Assembly (NCBI GenBank): GCA_937899725.1
Contig: CALCCA010000128.1
Span: forward strand, 1-48,596
DNA from: an uncultured Halomicronema sp.
Lineage (GTDB): Bacteria; Cyanobacteriota; Cyanobacteriia; Phormidesmidales; Phormidesmidaceae
DNA: 48,596 bases
Direction: 5' to 3'
Part shown: piece by piece, positions 45,224 through 48,596 of the stretch
How the letters are laid out: each line of letters opens with the position of its first letter
Numbering within the stretch: the first letter of the stretch is position 1
Notes under the pieces: generated by a model
The model's database searches: none
Told to the model about the DNA's origin: nothing
Seen by the model: only the letters and a program-made list of their open reading frames with translations
Program-made: the position numbers and the translations under genes

Positions 45224-46450
45224 TCAAGCTAAAGGATGGGCAGCTAGCCACTGCCCGATGCGATCGCCCAGTGCCTGCAGCTCAGATGCCGACGTGAAAT
45301 AGTGCACGCAGGCCCGTACACAGTGGGGATGTAGCAACGTGCGCAGCAGAAAGTTTTCTGCTTCCAGATCCGTCACGAGCTGGGTGTGGGCTTTGGGCGA
45401 GGGTGTGCCCTCGGCTGTCAGAATTTGAAACGACACGAGTCCGGAAAGCGGTGGCGTGGCGGTAATCATCTGCAGGCGAGGCTGCTGCTGCAGGTGCTGC
45501 CACAGTTGCGCGCTCAGCTGACAAAGGTGCTGATAGCGTTCAACCGCCGTGCCCCAGTCACGGTGTAGGGCCATGGCCGTCTGCAGGCCGACCATCAGCG
45601 GATAGTCAGAGGTGGCGACTTCATAGCGTTGGCCGGTGGGTTCCCAGCCGGTGGGCGTCGCTTGCGCATCCGTTGTAATGCCGCGCCAGCCAATAAAGGT
45701 AGGGGCGATCGCTTCACGCAGGGCCGGACGCACGTAGAGTCCCCCTAACCCGGCTGGCCCACAGCACCATTTATGCCCCGTAAAGGCATAGAAATCGACT
45801 TCGGTCGCGGCTAAATCGAGGGGCATCATGCCGACTGATTGCGCTGCATCTACCAACACCCAAACGGGCTGAGGCTGCCCATGGCAGCAGCGTACGATAT
45901 CTGCCAATGGCAAGACCTGACCCGTGTTCCACAGTAAGTGACTGAGCACCAACAGTCGCGTCCGAGGCTGCAAAGCCGCCTCGATCACCGCGACCGGATC
46001 GCCCCCTTGAGCTGTAGCCAACATGGGGCAAATATCAATTTCGACTTGAAAGCGGCGGCTAATTTCCTCCACGGCGGCGATCACGCCAGGATGCTCACAA
46101 TCTGTCAGCAAAATGCGATCGCCCGCCTGCCAGTCGATGCCCCAAAGCGGAATATTGCAGCCCACGGTGACATTTTCGGTCAGAGTAATGGCATCCGTCG
46201 GCACTTGCAGATCTTCTGCAAAAGTTTGCCGCATGGCCGTGGTCGTTTGCTGAATCCAGTGGTAGATGCGACCAGAAAATGGCCCTTCAGTTTGTACCCG
46301 GAGATGAGCCTGATAAATCGCGTCGATCGCCGCCTGAGGCATCGGTCCCTGACCGCCAAAGTTGAAATAATGTTTGTGGGCCAACGCCGGAAACTGCTGC
46401 TGCCACGGCTGAGCCGAGTCGGTGAAGTCGGAAGAAGGGCGAGAAACCAT
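45224..46450 (-). CDS. L-cysteine/cystine lyase-like PLP enzyme (C-DES type)
   Basis: This 408-residue protein is of the class V aminotransferase fold. The PLP-binding lysine is Lys227 in FTGHKWCCGPAGLGG. The N-terminus YFNFGGQGPMPQAAIDAI, the ILLTDCEHPGVIAA segment and RLLVLSHLLWNTGQVLPLAD closely resemble the Synechocystis cystine C-S lyase (C-DES, Slr2143), which releases sulfur from cystine for iron-sulfur cluster building. A simple cysteine desulfurase or another lyase is possible. The start is ATG and the length is normal. It is convergent with DUF928 and divergent from the nuclease gene. Confidence 0.87.
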   Translation of the reverse strand: MVSRPSSDFTDSAQPWQQQFPALAHKHYFNFGGQGPMPQAAIDAIYQAHLRVQTEGPFSGRIYHWIQQTTTAMRQTFAEDLQVPTDAITLTENVTVGCNIPLWGIDWQAGDRILLTDCEHPGVIAAVEEISRRFQVEIDICPMLATAQGGDPVAVIEAALQPRTRLLVLSHLLWNTGQVLPLADIVRCCHGQPQPVWVLVDAAQSVGMMPLDLAATEVDFYAFTGHKWCCGPAGLGGLYVRPALREAIAPTFIGWRGITTDAQATPTGWEPTGQRYEVATSDYPLMVGLQTAMALHRDWGTAVERYQHLCQLSAQLWQHLQQQPRLQMITATPPLSGLVSFQILTAEGTPSPKAHTQLVTDLEAENFLLRTLLHPHCVRACVHYFTSASELQALGDRIGQWLAAHPLA

Positions 46451-46848
46451 AGGCCTGAGAGAAACTGGCTTCTCTACTGTATCAGGGGATTTTAGGCCGC
46501 TACCGTTATCTGGCCCGGCTCTAACGGTGGTAATCTACGTGGATCGCAGGCTCAACTTCACGCTGTCAACCCCCATAATGCTGTATAACTGTCAATAGAT
46601 TACGGCTCACTATTCAGGCCCGCTGCTATCCGTCAACGCTGTTCATCGCCGGACAATTGACGGTCCACCGCTCGACTACTCGTCTCACAATTTCATGGCT
46701 TTAGCCTCTCTCAGTCATTCACCACTGCTGCGAATGCGACCCCACCGGGCCGTTCAAGTGCTGATGCAGAATGGCCTCAAGCCGACGATGAGGATGCCTG
46801 ATTTGATAGCTTGCCAGTTGCCTCCCTTTACCCGTTTTAGCGTTACTG
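46451..46848. other. 398-base divergent intergenic region
   Basis: This region lies between the PLP enzyme and the RecB-like nuclease. No gene is seen; a minus-strand frame through 46719-46982 overlaps the nuclease and lacks features. TATAAC near 46581 and TTGACG near 46657 are promoter-like, but their spacing is not convincing. Confidence 0.3.
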
Positions 46849-48471
46849 TTGTCTGCTAGCTTTCCTTTACCACACCACGTTGTGTCTGGGGATGGCCACT
46901 CAACTCCCCCGACTACGCCACCGCGCTTAGACGCTGCCGACACCCCGCTAGCCAATATTCCTTCCCCCTCAACGTGGATCACCGATCATCTGTTGCTGCA
47001 GTACCAGCGCTGTGCTCGGCGGGCCTATTTAGATACCCATCGCGATCGCACCCAGGCTGATCCGCCCAGCGACTATTTGCAAAAAATCAAGCAAGACAGC
47101 GCTGAGCACCGCATCCTCGTGTTGGAAGATTATGACGGCTTTCAGCGGCCCCACTATCGGCGAGGCGACTGGCGAGCGGGGGCGCAAGCCACCATTGCCC
47201 TGATGGCGGCGGGGGCTGACTACATCGTCGGTGGGGTCCTGCTCGAAGCGGTGGAGCACGACACTTACCTGGTGAGCTGCCCCGACATTTTGGTCAAGCA
47301 GGGTGGCTGGTCGCTCTGGGGCGATTGGCAATATGCCCCTGTTGATATCAAACTCGGCAAAAAGCCTAAGCTTGATTATCAAATTGTGGCCGCGTTTCAC
47401 GCCTCCGTACTGGCCCATAGTCAAGGCAGTTGGCCCCACGAAAGCTGGCTAGCCCTGCGCGAGGGCCGCTATCACTCGGTAGATTTAGAGCAGCAGTTGC
47501 CGAAGTTTGGCGAGGTGCTGGCCGCTTGCCTGGCCGATCTCAAAGGCGAGATCGCGCCCGAAGTATTTATTGCCCACAGTCGCTGTGACCTGTGCCAGTG
47601 GTTTAGCCAATGTTATCAAACGGCACGTGAGGTGTCACACCTTTCCTTACTGCCCGGTGTCACGCCCGCCCGCTATACCCATCTCAAAGCGCAAGGTCTA
47701 AGGACGGTGGCTGATTTGGCCCGTGCTCATCCGCGTCAGCTCGCGTACTTACCTGGGTTTGGCGATGCCGTCGCCGGTCGGCTAATTCACCAGGCACAGG
47801 CGACGCTCTATGACCGCGCGATCGCTCGCCTCCCCGCGAATACCCAACAGTTTGTGCTGTCGCCTCAAGATCTGCCCAGTGCCGACGTCGAGCTGTATTT
47901 TGATATTGAAGCGGCCCCCGATGTCGATGTGATTTACCTGCATGGGGTGCTGGTGGTGGATCATGGGCATCAAACCGAGCAGTTTCATCCGTTGCTGGCC
48001 GAAGCGGCGGATCAAGAGCGGGATGCCTGGGAACAGTTTTTAGATTTGGTGCTGCAATATCCTCAAGCGCCGATCTACCACTTTTGCCCTTACGAAGCGC
48101 AAACGGCTCGTAAGCTGACTCGCCACTACGGCAGTCTGCCCCCAGAGGAGCTGCAGCGCCTAATTAATCGCTTTGTCGATATTCATTGGTGTGTGACGGC
48201 ATCGGTGACGCTACCGGTCGAGAGCTACGCCCTCAAACATATCGCTCGCTGGATGGGTTTTGAATGGCGCGATAGCGAGGCCAACGGGGCGCAGTCGATC
48301 TGCTGGTATAACGAATGGCTGACCAGCGGCGATCGCACTTACCTAGATGCCATCCTGCGCTACAACGAAGACGACTGTCGTGCCACATACCACGTCAAAC
48401 AGTGGCTAACTGAGTTTGCTCAGCCCCACTGGCAAACTAGCGCTGCCACCTATCTTACGGCCTCGGCATAA
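46849..48471 (+). CDS. TM0106-family RecB-like putative nuclease
   Basis: This is a protein of about 540 residues. The N-terminal part is RecB-like: LLLQYQRCARRAYLDTHRD, then YAPVDIKLGKKPKLDYQIVA, and a cysteine set (CDLCQWFSQC) that probably binds an iron-sulfur cluster. A helix-hairpin-helix-like segment follows (GLRTVADLARAHPRQLAYLP). The C-terminal part is RNase H-like: VELYFDIEAAPDVDVIYLHG, and near the end YNEDDCRATYHV. The whole protein is a probable DNA nuclease of unknown pathway. There is no ATG near the start: TTG at 46849 is used, GTG at 46882 is possible, and the first 35-40 residues look disordered. The tRNA-Asp gene follows. Confidence 0.88.
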   Translation: MSASFPLPHHVVSGDGHSTPPTTPPRLDAADTPLANIPSPSTWITDHLLLQYQRCARRAYLDTHRDRTQADPPSDYLQKIKQDSAEHRILVLEDYDGFQRPHYRRGDWRAGAQATIALMAAGADYIVGGVLLEAVEHDTYLVSCPDILVKQGGWSLWGDWQYAPVDIKLGKKPKLDYQIVAAFHASVLAHSQGSWPHESWLALREGRYHSVDLEQQLPKFGEVLAACLADLKGEIAPEVFIAHSRCDLCQWFSQCYQTAREVSHLSLLPGVTPARYTHLKAQGLRTVADLARAHPRQLAYLPGFGDAVAGRLIHQAQATLYDRAIARLPANTQQFVLSPQDLPSADVELYFDIEAAPDVDVIYLHGVLVVDHGHQTEQFHPLLAEAADQERDAWEQFLDLVLQYPQAPIYHFCPYEAQTARKLTRHYGSLPPEELQRLINRFVDIHWCVTASVTLPVESYALKHIARWMGFEWRDSEANGAQSICWYNEWLTSGDRTYLDAILRYNEDDCRATYHVKQWLTEFAQPHWQTSAATYLTASA

Positions 48472-48497
48472 CGATGGGCGATCACGCTGAGAAATAT

Positions 48498-48526
48498 TTG
48501 ACAAAGTGTCGTTTCGCAGACAATAT
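48498..48526 (+). promoter_or_regulatory. promoter of the tRNA-Asp gene
   Basis: A perfect TTGACA (48498-48503) is followed by 17 bases and an AT-rich CAATAT (48521-48526). Transcription would start about 10 bases before the tRNA. The -10 match is only partial. Confidence 0.55.
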
Positions 48527-48544
48527 AGAGATCGTCCTTATTAA

Positions 48545-48596
48545 GGGCCTGTAGTTCAATTGGTTAGAGCACCGCCCTGTCACGGCGGAAGTTGCG
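48545..48596 (+). tRNA. trnD-GUC: tRNA-Asp (anticodon GTC), 3' end cut by the window
   Basis: The acceptor strand begins GGGCCTG. The D-arm region contains AGTTCAATTGGTTAGAGC. The anticodon stem CCGCC/GGCGG encloses the loop with GTC at 48579-48581. The T-arm and 3' acceptor strand lie beyond the window. Confidence 0.93.

Noticed and set aside
1-48596. CRISPR array, insertion sequence or prophage
   Set aside because: I saw no regularly spaced short repeats, no transposase-like protein with flanking inverted repeats, and no phage structural genes. The GCGATCGC octamers are the genome-wide HIP1 motif, not a local repeat array.

Overview
The window looks like a chromosomal segment of a cyanobacterium. 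The octamer GCGATCGC (HIP1) and its GCGATCG variants recur throughout. Many genes belong to families that are mainly or best known from cyanobacteria: HmpF, PatA-type regulators, DUF3143, DUF928, YaaW and the Sll0783-type nitrogen-starvation proteins. The type IV pilus chemotaxis locus and a PEP-CTERM protein suggest a motile, matrix-producing, probably filamentous form; that last point is inference. Most of the DNA is GC-rich. Two stretches are clearly more AT-rich: 20100-20760 and 25450-26450.

Layout. 1-1211: a cut-off AraC-type regulator (minus strand) and two small unknown genes. 1337-15986: the hmp/pil/tax3-type chemotaxis locus that controls type IV pilus motility. hmpF is read leftwards; a PatA-like regulator, a CheY, a CheW, a methyl-accepting protein and a giant 2145-residue CheA are read rightwards. 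16247-25003: housekeeping and conserved genes, namely fabI, a large membrane protein, a sulfotransferase-like gene, an aldo/keto reductase, a DUF3143/J-domain/YaaW group and an FAD oxidoreductase. 25255-28184: a membrane pentapeptide-repeat gene split by a frame change at an A7 run, followed by a DUF433/PIN-like pair that resembles a toxin-antitoxin system. 28280-31757: a small superfamily 1 helicase and a sensor histidine kinase.

31941-40654 is a complete Nit1C cluster. A GAF-LuxR regulator and a flavin monooxygenase-like gene lie on one side. A divergent seven-gene run follows: Sll0783-like protein, nitrilase, radical SAM enzyme, acetyltransferase, AIR-synthase-like protein, glycosyltransferase and MSMEG_0570-like protein. 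The run starts from a textbook NtcA-activated promoter (GTAN8TAC, 22 bases, TAN3T) with two further dyads beside it. This is the part of the window with the least understood chemistry: the enzymes together imply synthesis or salvage of an unidentified nitrile-linked, probably glycosylated nitrogen compound.

40664-48596: a Uma2 nuclease-like gene, an iron-sulfur photolyase/cryptochrome, a PEP-CTERM protein with a strong terminator hairpin, a DUF928 secreted protein, a cystine-lyase-like PLP enzyme, a TM0106-type RecB-like nuclease and a tRNA-Asp cut by the window end.

The most notable observations are the ~1180-residue acidic CheA linker carrying two families of short repeated motifs, the in-register A AAA AAA slip site joining two halves of one protein family, and the compact nitrogen-control region of the Nit1C operon. 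No CRISPR array, insertion sequence, rRNA or prophage was seen.
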